Source of the DNA: Bradyrhizobium arachidis
GTDB lineage: Bacteria > Pseudomonadota > Alphaproteobacteria > Rhizobiales > Xanthobacteraceae
Direction: 5' to 3'
NCBI RefSeq assembly: GCF_024758505.1
Contig: NZ_CP077970.1
Coordinates: 2,604,001-2,668,000 of the forward strand
DNA: 64,000 nucleotides
Shown: piece by piece, positions 49,061-57,523 of the stretch
How positions within the stretch are numbered: the first letter of the stretch is position 1
Layout of the letters: each line of letters begins with the position of its first letter
The notes under the pieces: model-generated
Seen by the model: only the letters and a program-made list of their open reading frames with translations
Told to the model about the DNA's origin: nothing
The model's database searches: none
Position numbers and translations under genes: made by a program

Positions 49061-51493
49061 ATGGACGATCGCGATCAGAATGATCAGGATCGAAAGCGCA
49101 TGATCGGACGGTGGCGCGTGGCGCCCTTGCTCCGGCTGTACCGTCCTGCGCTCGTCGCTGCCGGCATCGGCATTCTGCTGTCGCTCGCCGCGGCATTCGC
49201 CGTCGCCCAATGGGAGGACCGCGTCAACAAGGTCGAGTTCGAAAGCGCCGCCGATACCGAAGCCATCGTCATGCAGAACGGCATGAACGAATATATCTCG
49301 CGGCTGATGGCGCTGCGCACGCTGTTCGAGTCGGTCAACGAGGAAATCACCCGCAGCGAGTTCGAGACGTTCAGCGGCCGCCTGTTCGAACATCACCCGG
49401 GCATGCTGCGCATCGCCTGGCTGCCGCGGGTCAACCGCAAGGAGCGCGCCGAATATGAGGCCGCGGCGATCGCCGACGGCATCTCCGGCTATCGGATCAA
49501 GTCGCTGCAGAGCGACGGCGGTTTCGCGACCGCGCCGCAGCGCGAGGAGCATTTTCCGATCTTCTATTCCACGCAGCCGAAGACCTCGCCCGTCTACGGC
49601 ATGGACTATGCGAGCATCCCGGACCGCTGGCCCGCGATCGAGCGCGCCCGCGACAACGACCGGATCGCCGCGCTGACTGCGCGTCTCTACGAGCCGAGGG
49701 TAGGCGGCGAATTGCCGAACGCGATGGTGATCGTCCCCGTTTACGCCAAGGGGACGTCGCGCGAAACGGTCGCCGACCGGCGGCGCAATCTCGCCGGCGT
49801 CATCGTCGGCATATTCGATCTGCCGCTGCTGTTGCAGGCGATCCGGGCGACGACGGCCGCGAGCCCCGCGATCAGCGTCAACGTCTATCCGCCGTTCACG
49901 GGACGGATCGTCAGCCTGGAGCAATCGCTTCCGGATTTCTCGTCATCTCAAAGCGCGCCGCAGTCGATGCGCGACGTCGCGCAAGGCAGGCATTGGTCGG
50001 GAAGCCTGCGGATCGGGGATACCGATTGGCAGGTCCGCGCCGTGCCTGCGGCCGGCGGCCCGCTGGTCACGGCCTACGATCGTGCGCTCACGGTGCTGGC
50101 CGTGGGCCTGCTTCTGACCGGATTCCTTACCGCCTATCTGGTGCTGGCAAGCCGCAACTCGCGACGGCTGTCGTTGGCGAACCGGCGCGTGCTCGAACTC
50201 GCCCAGACCGACATCCTGACCGGGCTGCCGAACCGTGCGTTCTTTCTCGGGCGTCTGGACGAGATCAATCGCGAGATGCGCGAGGGCGGAATGACCTTCG
50301 CGATCCTGATGCTCGACCTCGATCGCTTCAAGAACGTCAACGACTCGCTCGGCCATGGCGCGGGCGACCTGCTGCTGCGCCAGGTGGCGCAACGCCTGAA
50401 GGCCGCCTTGCGCGAGCACGACGTGCTGGCGCGGCTCGGCGGCGACGAATTTGCGATCATCCAGGAGGGCTGCGACGATCAAAGGGTCTGCTCGGTCGAG
50501 CTGGCGAGCCGCATCGCCAAGCTCGTGGCCGAGCCGTTCTTCCTGCCGGGACATCGCCTGGAGATCGGCACCAGCATCGGGATCGCGATCGCGCCGCAGC
50601 ACGGCGACGATCAGGAAGAGCTTTTGAAGAAGGCCGACCTCGCGCTCTACCGCTCGAAATCCGCGGGGCGCAACTGCTTCACGATCTACGACGAGGCGAT
50701 GTCGGCCGAGCTCGAGGCGCGCAACACGCTCGAAGGCGATCTTCGCGACGCCATCGCGCGCTGCCAGCTCGAGGTGCACTATCAGCCGTTCTTCGACGTC
50801 ACCAGCACAGAGCGGCGTGGCTTCGAAGCGCTGGTGCGCTGGCGGCATCCGGCGCGCGGCCTGATTCGGCCCGACCAGTTCATCCCGCTCGCGGAAGAGA
50901 CCGGGCTGATCGTGCCGCTCGGCGAATGGGTGTTGCGTCGCGCCTGCGAGGACGCCGCCGCCTGGCCGTCCGGGGAGCGCGTTGCCGTCAATCTGTCGCC
51001 GGTGCAGTTCAAGGAGGCGGAGCTGTTCGACGTGATCTGCGCGGCGCTGGAAGATTCCGGCCTGCCGCCGGAGCGGCTGGAGATCGAGATCACCGAGTCC
51101 GTCCTGCTGGAGCGCGGTGTCGAGAACCTCGCCTTTATGGAGCGGCTCAAGAGCATCGGCGTCGAGCTTGCGCTCGACGATTTCGGCACCGGTTATTCGT
51201 CGCTGAGCTATCTGACCGCGTTTCCGTTCGACAGGATCAAGATCGACAAGTCGTTCATCCGCAGCCTGACGCTTCGTCCGCACTCCGCAGCCATCATCTC
51301 CTCGATCGTCACGCTGGCGCGCGGCCTCGACATGTCCGTTACCGCCGAAGGCGTCGAGACCCAGGAGCAGTTCGATCGCCTCAAGACGCTCGGCGTGAAT
51401 TTTGCGCAAGGCTATCTGCTCGGCCGCCCGCAGCCGATCGCGCAGATCGGGCCGGAAATGGCGGCTGTCCGCGCGCGCCTCGACGCCGCCTGA
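49061..51493 (+). CDS. CHASE-GGDEF-EAL c-di-GMP signalling protein
   Basis: This protein of about 810 residues has two membrane helices (about 29-50 and 342-363) that bracket a periplasmic CHASE sensor domain (residues about 60-330; EAIVMQNGMNEYISRLMALRTLF and FYSTQPKTSPVYG). The cytoplasmic part has a diguanylate cyclase with intact GGDEF at 460-464 and inhibitory-site-like motifs. The phosphodiesterase has EALVRW at 589-594, NLSPVQF, LEIEITES, DDFGTGYSS and KIDKSF, so both activities look possible. ATG 49061 is used; the longer frame to 48992 adds 23 residues. Confidence 0.92.
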   Translation: MDDRDQNDQDRKRMIGRWRVAPLLRLYRPALVAAGIGILLSLAAAFAVAQWEDRVNKVEFESAADTEAIVMQNGMNEYISRLMALRTLFESVNEEITRSEFETFSGRLFEHHPGMLRIAWLPRVNRKERAEYEAAAIADGISGYRIKSLQSDGGFATAPQREEHFPIFYSTQPKTSPVYGMDYASIPDRWPAIERARDNDRIAALTARLYEPRVGGELPNAMVIVPVYAKGTSRETVADRRRNLAGVIVGIFDLPLLLQAIRATTAASPAISVNVYPPFTGRIVSLEQSLPDFSSSQSAPQSMRDVAQGRHWSGSLRIGDTDWQVRAVPAAGGPLVTAYDRALTVLAVGLLLTGFLTAYLVLASRNSRRLSLANRRVLELAQTDILTGLPNRAFFLGRLDEINREMREGGMTFAILMLDLDRFKNVNDSLGHGAGDLLLRQVAQRLKAALREHDVLARLGGDEFAIIQEGCDDQRVCSVELASRIAKLVAEPFFLPGHRLEIGTSIGIAIAPQHGDDQEELLKKADLALYRSKSAGRNCFTIYDEAMSAELEARNTLEGDLRDAIARCQLEVHYQPFFDVTSTERRGFEALVRWRHPARGLIRPDQFIPLAEETGLIVPLGEWVLRRACEDAAAWPSGERVAVNLSPVQFKEAELFDVICAALEDSGLPPERLEIEITESVLLERGVENLAFMERLKSIGVELALDDFGTGYSSLSYLTAFPFDRIKIDKSFIRSLTLRPHSAAIISSIVTLARGLDMSVTAEGVETQEQFDRLKTLGVNFAQGYLLGRPQPIAQIGPEMAAVRARLDAA

Positions 51494-51608
51494 GACGATT
51501 GCCCGCGTTTTCGCCCCCTGCGCGGCCGGCGAGGGCCGTCTTTCGTTTTGCTCCTACTGAGGTTACCTTCTGGGTCGGAAAACCGGCTGTACCTGGAAAG
51601 GTGTGCTG

Positions 51609-54600
51609 ATGTTGTGCCCGGCGTGTCAGACGGAGACGTTGCCAGACGACAGGGTATGCAGGTCCTGCGGCATCAGTTTTGCCCTGGTCTGCCCAAATTG
51701 CCGGCACCCCAATCTCGATGCGGCGCGCTTTTGCGGCGCTTGCGGCGAACGGCTCCATCAGCCGGCACCGGTCGGTGAGCGGAAGGTCGTCACCGTCCTG
51801 TTCGCCGACATCGTCGGCTCGACCGAAATGATCGGCGCCGGCGATCCTGAACTGGCACTCGATCGTCTGCCGCCCGCGCTCGCCCGCATGGGCGAGGCCA
51901 TTCAGCAATATCAGGGCACGATCACGCGCAGCATGGGCGATGCGCTGCTGGCGATCTTCGGCATGCCGCAAGCGCAGGAGGATCATGCCTTGCGGGCCTG
52001 CCAGGCCGCGCTCGCCATGATTCAGTCGTCGCATGCGAACGGCATCACGCTGCGCGTGGGCATTCATGCCGGCGAGATCGTCGCGGGCCTTCCGGACAAA
52101 TTCACCAAGGAGCAGAGCGTCTATGGTCCCGCCGTGCACCTGGCGAGCCGCCTCGAGCACATGGCCCAGCCCGGTGAAATCTGCATCACTGAATCGACCT
52201 TTCGGCTGGTTCACGCCGCCTGCGAGGCGCGGTCGCTGGGGCATCAGGACGTCAAGGGTTTCCCGCGCCCGATCGTCGTCTATCGATTGCTTGGTTTGAA
52301 GCACGCCGGCGCGGCCTTCCCGGAAGCGCTTGCGGGCATGTATCGCGGGAGGGAGAAGGAGCTTGCCGTCCTTCACGAGGCGTTCGCCGGGGCCGAGCGC
52401 GGAGCGGGCAAGGCGATCGGCATTTGCGCGGCGCCTGGCTTGGGAAAAAGCCGGCTGTGCTTCGAGTTCGCCAAGGCCGCCAGGAATCGGCTGGTCCCCG
52501 TGCTGGAGGCGAGAGCGTCGCCATACGATCATTCCGGCCCACTGCAACCGCTCGTGGAGTTCTTCCGCAGCTTCTTCAGGATCACCTCGACCGACGATAC
52601 TGAGACGGCACGCGCCAAGATTGCGTCCAGGATCGAGACTGCAGTGCCGCATCTGATGGATGACGTGCCGCTGCTGTGCGATTTTCTCGGCATCAGCAGC
52701 GGCAAATCTTCGCTCGACCCGAAGGCCAGGCGTGGTCGTCTCGTCAATCTGGTCTGCAGCCTCGTCAGGGACGGAACCCGCACGCCGTCGGTGATCGTCA
52801 TCGAGGACATTCACTGGCTGGATGAAGCCAGCATCGAATTCGTATCGGCGCTCGTCGACGTGGTGGCCCAGAGCCGCGTCGCGCTGATCCTGACCTACCG
52901 CCCGACCTATCAGGCGCCGTGGCAGGAAGGACCGAACTTTCACGAGATCCGCCTCGACGAGCTCAGCGACGGCGACGTGGCCTCGCTCGCGGTCGATCTG
53001 ATGGGCGATCACCCGTCGACCCGCGCGGTCCGCCAGCGCATCATCGAGCGAAGCGGAGGCAATCCTTTCTTTGCCGAGGAGCTGATCCGGTCCCTGGTCG
53101 ACAGCGGCGAACTCGGCGGCCATGCCGGTCACTACGAGGCGGCGCAGGAGCCGTCGATGGAGATGCTGCCCCCGACGGTCCAATCCGTAATCGCGGCGCG
53201 TATCGACCGTCTCTTGCCCCGTGACAAGGAGGTGCTTCAGGTCGGTGCGACGATCGGGCGGGAATTCCCGTTGGCCGTGCTGGCCGAAGTGACCACCGCA
53301 GCGGCGGACGATCTCGCCCCGATTCTCGACCGGCTGTCGCAGCTCGAGCTGGTGCAGCCGGGCGACGACCAAAGCGCGCCTGACAGGTTCGCGTTTCGGC
53401 ATCCCCTGATCCAGGAGGTCGCCTACGCCACGCAACTGCGTTCACGCCGCGTCGAGCTTCACGCCGCCGTGGCCAAGGCGCTCGAGAGCTTCCATCACAG
53501 CCAGCTCAGCGAATATGCCGATCTGATCTCCTATCATTTCGAGGCGGCCCGGGACTTTCTCCCGGCGGCGACGTATGCAGCGCGCGCCGCAGCGTGGATC
53601 GGCACGCTCCACTCGATGGTCGCGCTCAAGTCCTGGAAGAGGGTTCGACTGCTGCTGCAGGCCGTGCCGCGCTCCGCCGAAACCGACAGGCTGCGCGTGC
53701 GGGCTTCGGGGCAGATCGTCGGCATGGGCTGGCGCGAAGGGACCAGTGCCGAGGAGGTCTCGCCCTTTGCCAAGGAGGCGCTGGAGCTCGCGCGGGAGTC
53801 GAAGGACGCGGTCTCCGAGGTGCTGATCCTTGCCACCTACGGCCGGGTGCTGGCGTGCACGGGCTCGGCGGATGATTACGTGAAGCAGGTCCTGCAGGCT
53901 ATCGAACTGACCAGTGCGCGCGACCCAAGCCTCAACACCATGCTTCAGGTCTTCCTCTGCCAGGCCTACGGCTACGCCGGAAAGCTGCGCGAAGCATTGC
54001 AGGCGAGCGATACCGCACTCGCCCACATCATGAACATCTTGCCCGCGCACGAGGCGCTGATCGGCTTCAACGTCAAGCGCTGGGTCGAGAGCCTGCGCGC
54101 CCGGGTGCTGGTGCGCATGGGCGACTTCGCCGCGGCGCGACAAAGCATCGCGGACCTGATCGCGACCGAAAGCGAGTTTCCGGACCCTGCCGTTCAGTTC
54201 ATCCCGCATCTCGCCGGCGTCGAGCTCGCCTGGCTCTTAGGTGATGCCGAGGAGGCCGAATTCCACAGCCGGTACATCGAGAAGGTCGGCGCGGCGAGCG
54301 GGTTGCCCTACCTCGCGGTCTACGGCGCGGCTTGCGCTGCGCTGGCGCTTTCGCTGGCCGGCGATCATGTCGGTGCCATCCAGCGGCTCGAGGCGACGGT
54401 TCGTCTGGCGCGAGAGGCCTATGCCGGCCTCGAATATGAAAGCGAGATGCTGACTTATCTTGCCGAGCTCTATCTCAGGAGCAACAGCCCTGCGGCCGCG
54501 GTGAGCGCGGCCGAAAGGAGTCTCGCTATCGCGGTCGAACGCAGCGCTCGCCTCGCGGAATGCCGTTCTCTCATCTTTCTGGGACAGGCGCTGGATGCAG

Positions 54601-54740
54601 GCCAGCTCCGGCATCCGCTGCATGACGCGGACGCGCTGTTCGCCCGCGCGCGGCGCCTCATCGACGAGACGGGCGCGAAGGCCTACGAACCGCTGCTTTC
54701 GGTGCAGCAGGTTTGCGCGGGCAGCGAGCGAGAAGCGTGA
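51609..54740 (+). CDS. zinc-ribbon adenylate cyclase-AAA ATPase-TPR regulatory protein
   Basis: This is a 1043-residue multidomain protein. Two double-Cys zinc ribbons come first (CPAC...CRSCG, then CPNC...FCGACG, residues 3-46). The class III cyclase follows, with metal-binding Asp67 in VTVLFADIVGSTE and Asp111 in SMGDALLAIFG. A P-loop NTPase carries CAAPGLGKSRL (Walker A) and SVIVIEDIHWLDEAS (Walker B). A long helical TPR-like C-terminus ends the protein. Cyclases of this layout occur in soil alphaproteobacteria. Its 3' end overlaps the convergent methyltransferase by 83 bp. Confidence 0.88.
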   Translation: MLCPACQTETLPDDRVCRSCGISFALVCPNCRHPNLDAARFCGACGERLHQPAPVGERKVVTVLFADIVGSTEMIGAGDPELALDRLPPALARMGEAIQQYQGTITRSMGDALLAIFGMPQAQEDHALRACQAALAMIQSSHANGITLRVGIHAGEIVAGLPDKFTKEQSVYGPAVHLASRLEHMAQPGEICITESTFRLVHAACEARSLGHQDVKGFPRPIVVYRLLGLKHAGAAFPEALAGMYRGREKELAVLHEAFAGAERGAGKAIGICAAPGLGKSRLCFEFAKAARNRLVPVLEARASPYDHSGPLQPLVEFFRSFFRITSTDDTETARAKIASRIETAVPHLMDDVPLLCDFLGISSGKSSLDPKARRGRLVNLVCSLVRDGTRTPSVIVIEDIHWLDEASIEFVSALVDVVAQSRVALILTYRPTYQAPWQEGPNFHEIRLDELSDGDVASLAVDLMGDHPSTRAVRQRIIERSGGNPFFAEELIRSLVDSGELGGHAGHYEAAQEPSMEMLPPTVQSVIAARIDRLLPRDKEVLQVGATIGREFPLAVLAEVTTAAADDLAPILDRLSQLELVQPGDDQSAPDRFAFRHPLIQEVAYATQLRSRRVELHAAVAKALESFHHSQLSEYADLISYHFEAARDFLPAATYAARAAAWIGTLHSMVALKSWKRVRLLLQAVPRSAETDRLRVRASGQIVGMGWREGTSAEEVSPFAKEALELARESKDAVSEVLILATYGRVLACTGSADDYVKQVLQAIELTSARDPSLNTMLQVFLCQAYGYAGKLREALQASDTALAHIMNILPAHEALIGFNVKRWVESLRARVLVRMGDFAAARQSIADLIATESEFPDPAVQFIPHLAGVELAWLLGDAEEAEFHSRYIEKVGAASGLPYLAVYGAACAALALSLAGDHVGAIQRLEATVRLAREAYAGLEYESEMLTYLAELYLRSNSPAAAVSAAERSLAIAVERSARLAECRSLIFLGQALDAGQLRHPLHDADALFARARRLIDETGAKAYEPLLSVQQVCAGSEREA

Positions 54741-55338
54741 ATTCGCGAAGGCCGTAATCGGTCAGCACTTCCACCTCGCAGCCGAGTTGCTTGCGGCAAA
54801 AGTCGATCCATGGCTGCGGCCTGGTGCGATAAAGCGCTTGCTCCGTCCGTCCCTTGTCGTGCGGCAGCATGAAGTTGGCGGCGAAGCCGACCCGGCTGTT
54901 GCGCTGCATGTCGGCCAAAATCGTCTCAACATAGCGCTTCCACTCCGGCACCGGCCGGCCAAGCCTGACGTTCAGGGTGCCGCTGGTCAGAACGTAATCG
55001 GAAACCTGCGAGCAGCGCGAGCCGATCGCGAATGTGGTGTCCGGGCGCTTGCTCCAGCGTTTCTGCGCTGCCGCGACCATGGCCGGCGAGATGTCGATGC
55101 CGCGATATCTGACGGGGCAATCGGCGTGCCGCATGGCCAGGAATTCCAGCAGGGCGCCATAGCCGCAGCCGAAATCGGTCAGGCTGAACGGTTTTGTGAA
55201 GTCGCACAGCCTCAGGAGCTGTACGAAACGCAGATATTGCGAGATCGCGTTCGGCCAGTCGACGCCGAGCGGCGTCGACCCGTAACGTTCGATCTTTCCT
55301 GAGTAATAGGAGCGAACCTGCGCGCGGATTGCGCGCAT
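54658..55338 (-). CDS. class I SAM-dependent methyltransferase
   Basis: This 226-residue methyltransferase has motif I FSLTDFGCGYGALLEFL (SAM binding), an acidic GIDISPAMVAAAQKRW, and motif IV-like DYVLTSGTLNVRLG. The basic C-terminus (KPAAPKAAVRRPSRPSRR) may contact nucleic acid or membrane but could also be non-conserved. The substrate is unknown. The last 83 bp overlap the end of the convergent cyclase gene, an unusually long 3' overlap. Confidence 0.85.
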   Translation of the reverse strand: MRAIRAQVRSYYSGKIERYGSTPLGVDWPNAISQYLRFVQLLRLCDFTKPFSLTDFGCGYGALLEFLAMRHADCPVRYRGIDISPAMVAAAQKRWSKRPDTTFAIGSRCSQVSDYVLTSGTLNVRLGRPVPEWKRYVETILADMQRNSRVGFAANFMLPHDKGRTEQALYRTRPQPWIDFCRKQLGCEVEVLTDYGLREFTLLARCPRKPAAPKAAVRRPSRPSRR

Positions 55339-55341
55339 GAC

Positions 55342-55809
55342 CTAGTACTTCTTCTTGCCCTTGGGCTTCACGGTCGGAACGCTGATGGTCAGGTAGTTCG
55401 TGCTGGAAAAGATGAAAGCCTGATCGCGCGACACCACCAGGACCTGTCCCTTCGGCTTTTCACCCGGATGCCATGTGAAATAGACCGGCAGCGGGGACTT
55501 GCTTTCGAGGTTTCCCTTCAGCGAGACGATGATCTGATCGTGCCCGGTGTATTTGGTCTGCTGGCCGTCCACCTGAGCGCCGGTCTTCTTGAGCATTTCG
55601 AGATACTTCAGGAAGCCCTCCCGGTCCTTCTCGCCGACGGGGGCGATATTGAGCAGGGTGAACGCGCTTATGAGCGAATGCTCCAGAGAGAACAGTTTGA
55701 ATTCCTTTTGAAACCCGGCCATCTCCTTGATGGCGTCGCCTACGGCAAATCTTGAATTGATCTGGTCCTGAACATGCGGAACGTATCCATCGGGAACGAA
55801 TGCACCCAT
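55342..55809 (-). CDS. hypothetical protein, 155 residues
   Basis: ATG 55809 is preceded by AGGAGGTGG, so the start is well supported. The protein is soluble, with a helical first half (AVGDAIKEMAGFQKEFKLF) and a beta-rich second half that includes TGHDQIIVSLKGN, LPVYFTWHPGEKPKGQVLVV and IFSSTNYLTISV. The tail is Lys-rich (KPKGKKKY). I do not recognise the family. It sits 4 bp upstream-to-downstream of the methyltransferase start region, so the two may be expressed together. Confidence 0.75.
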   Translation of the reverse strand: MGAFVPDGYVPHVQDQINSRFAVGDAIKEMAGFQKEFKLFSLEHSLISAFTLLNIAPVGEKDREGFLKYLEMLKKTGAQVDGQQTKYTGHDQIIVSLKGNLESKSPLPVYFTWHPGEKPKGQVLVVSRDQAFIFSSTNYLTISVPTVKPKGKKKY

Positions 55810-56047
55810 CACTCCACCTCCTGAAAATCCGGCACTGAAAGCGAGATGTTAGCCTGCTTGTTTGACTTCGACCAGATGCAAGTGGCGAAGGTGGAGGTTT
55901 TATCATTGGGGTTGTGCGGCGTGCCGACCGGCGGCCGCGTCGCTTTCGCGCTCGAGACACTGGCATGCGCGAAAAGCGCTTGACCCGGAGAGGTCAGGAT
56001 GGTCCGAAGGATCGTCCAGGGATGTAACGAACATAATCATTCACAAG

Positions 56048-57349
56048 ATGCGGCTTCCCTTCTTCTACGGCTGGGTCGTGGTCGCGGTGATCTTCGTCAC
56101 CATGGCGATCGGGGTGAATGCACGCACCGCGTTCTCGCTGTTCTTTCCACCCATCATCGCCGAGTTCGGCTGGGAGCGTGGTCTCACCGCAGGCGCATTC
56201 TCGTTCGGCTTCGTGGTCTCAGGCGTTGTCAGCCCGCTGATCGGCCGGCTCATGGATCGCGCCGGCCCGCGCGCGGTGATGGAGGTCGGTGTCGCCTTGA
56301 TGGCAGGTGGCCTGCTGCTGGCGCCGCTCACCAGCGCGCCCTGGCATCTCTACGTGACCATCGGCATCATGGTCGGCGCCGGCAGCGTCTGCCTCGGCTA
56401 TTCCGGCCAGTCGCTGTTTCTGCCGAACTGGTTCATCCGCAAGCGCGGCTTTGCCATCGGCATCGCCTTCGCCGGCGTCGGCATCGGATCGGTGACGCTG
56501 CTGCCCTGGGTGCAGCATTTGATCGAGCACACCGGCTGGCGCACCGCCTGCACCGCGATGGGCCTGATGGTCCTGATCGTGCTCGCGCCGATCAATCTCT
56601 TTCTGCGCAAGCGCCCCGAGGACCTCGGCCTGCTGCCCGACGGCGATGCCGCGCCGTCGGCGACATCGGCAAAGCCCGTCTCCAACGTCGTCGATCCGGT
56701 CTGGGTCGCGACCGACTGGACGCTGCAGCGCGCGTTGCGCACGGCGCGCTTCTGGTGGATCGCGCTCGGCTATTTCTGCGGCCTGTACATCTGGTACGCG
56801 GTGCAGGTCCATCAGACCAAATTCCTGCTCGATATCGGCTTCAGCCCGAACGTCGCGGTATGGTCGCTCGGCGTCGTCAGCCTGCTCGGCATTCCCGGCC
56901 AGATCCTGCTCGGCCATGTCTCCGACAGGATCGGGCGCGAATGGGTGTGGGTGGCGAGCTGCGTCGGTTTTGTGATCTGCTTTGCGGCGCTGGTGGGGTT
57001 GAAATTCTGGCCGTCGCTGCTGCTGGTCTATGTGATGGTGTTTGCGCAAGGCGCGCTCGGCTACGGGCTCACCTCCGTCATGGGCCCCGTCGTGCTCGAG
57101 ATCTTCCAGGGCAAGCACTATGGCAGCATTTTTGGCTCGATCATGCTGGCCGCACTTGCGGGCGGCGCGGCCGGGCCTTGGGTCACGGGCTTTCTGTTCG
57201 ACCTGACCGGCGGCTACACGTTGCCTTTCGCCATTGCGATCGCCGTGTCCGGATTGTCGGCGCTGTCGATCTGGCAGGCCTCGCCGGGCAAGGTGCGTGC
57301 GGTCGCCGGCCGCCTGCCTAAGCTTCAGTCGGGAACCGGCACCGGTTAG
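56048..57349 (+). CDS. MFS transporter (monocarboxylate/oxalate-formate type)
   Basis: The carrier is 433 residues from ATG 56048. The region before it reads through non-coding sequence, and no strong ribosome site is seen. It has about 12 membrane segments. The first half contains GVNARTAFSLFFPPIIAEFGW, and the second loop has the LMDRAGPRAVMEVG motif-A-like pattern. A middle loop leads to FWWIALGYFCGLYIWYAVQVHQTKFLLDIGF. The pattern fits OFA/MCT-like carriers of organic acids, but the substrate is not indicated by neighbours. Confidence 0.87.
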   Translation: MRLPFFYGWVVVAVIFVTMAIGVNARTAFSLFFPPIIAEFGWERGLTAGAFSFGFVVSGVVSPLIGRLMDRAGPRAVMEVGVALMAGGLLLAPLTSAPWHLYVTIGIMVGAGSVCLGYSGQSLFLPNWFIRKRGFAIGIAFAGVGIGSVTLLPWVQHLIEHTGWRTACTAMGLMVLIVLAPINLFLRKRPEDLGLLPDGDAAPSATSAKPVSNVVDPVWVATDWTLQRALRTARFWWIALGYFCGLYIWYAVQVHQTKFLLDIGFSPNVAVWSLGVVSLLGIPGQILLGHVSDRIGREWVWVASCVGFVICFAALVGLKFWPSLLLVYVMVFAQGALGYGLTSVMGPVVLEIFQGKHYGSIFGSIMLAALAGGAAGPWVTGFLFDLTGGYTLPFAIAIAVSGLSALSIWQASPGKVRAVAGRLPKLQSGTGTG

Positions 57350-57523
57350 AGCACGGTGCTGCGCTTAAGGTTCCAACTGCATTTACATACCTCGCCGGCT
57401 TCGCAGATTCTTAAGCATGTCGCGTCTTGGCGGGGCCTCGCCCGGTTGCAACGAACGTCTTGGACACCATCGCAGCGTTAGCCTCGGCGCCCTCATCGCA
57501 ATCCTGCGACGCCAGGTCCAACC

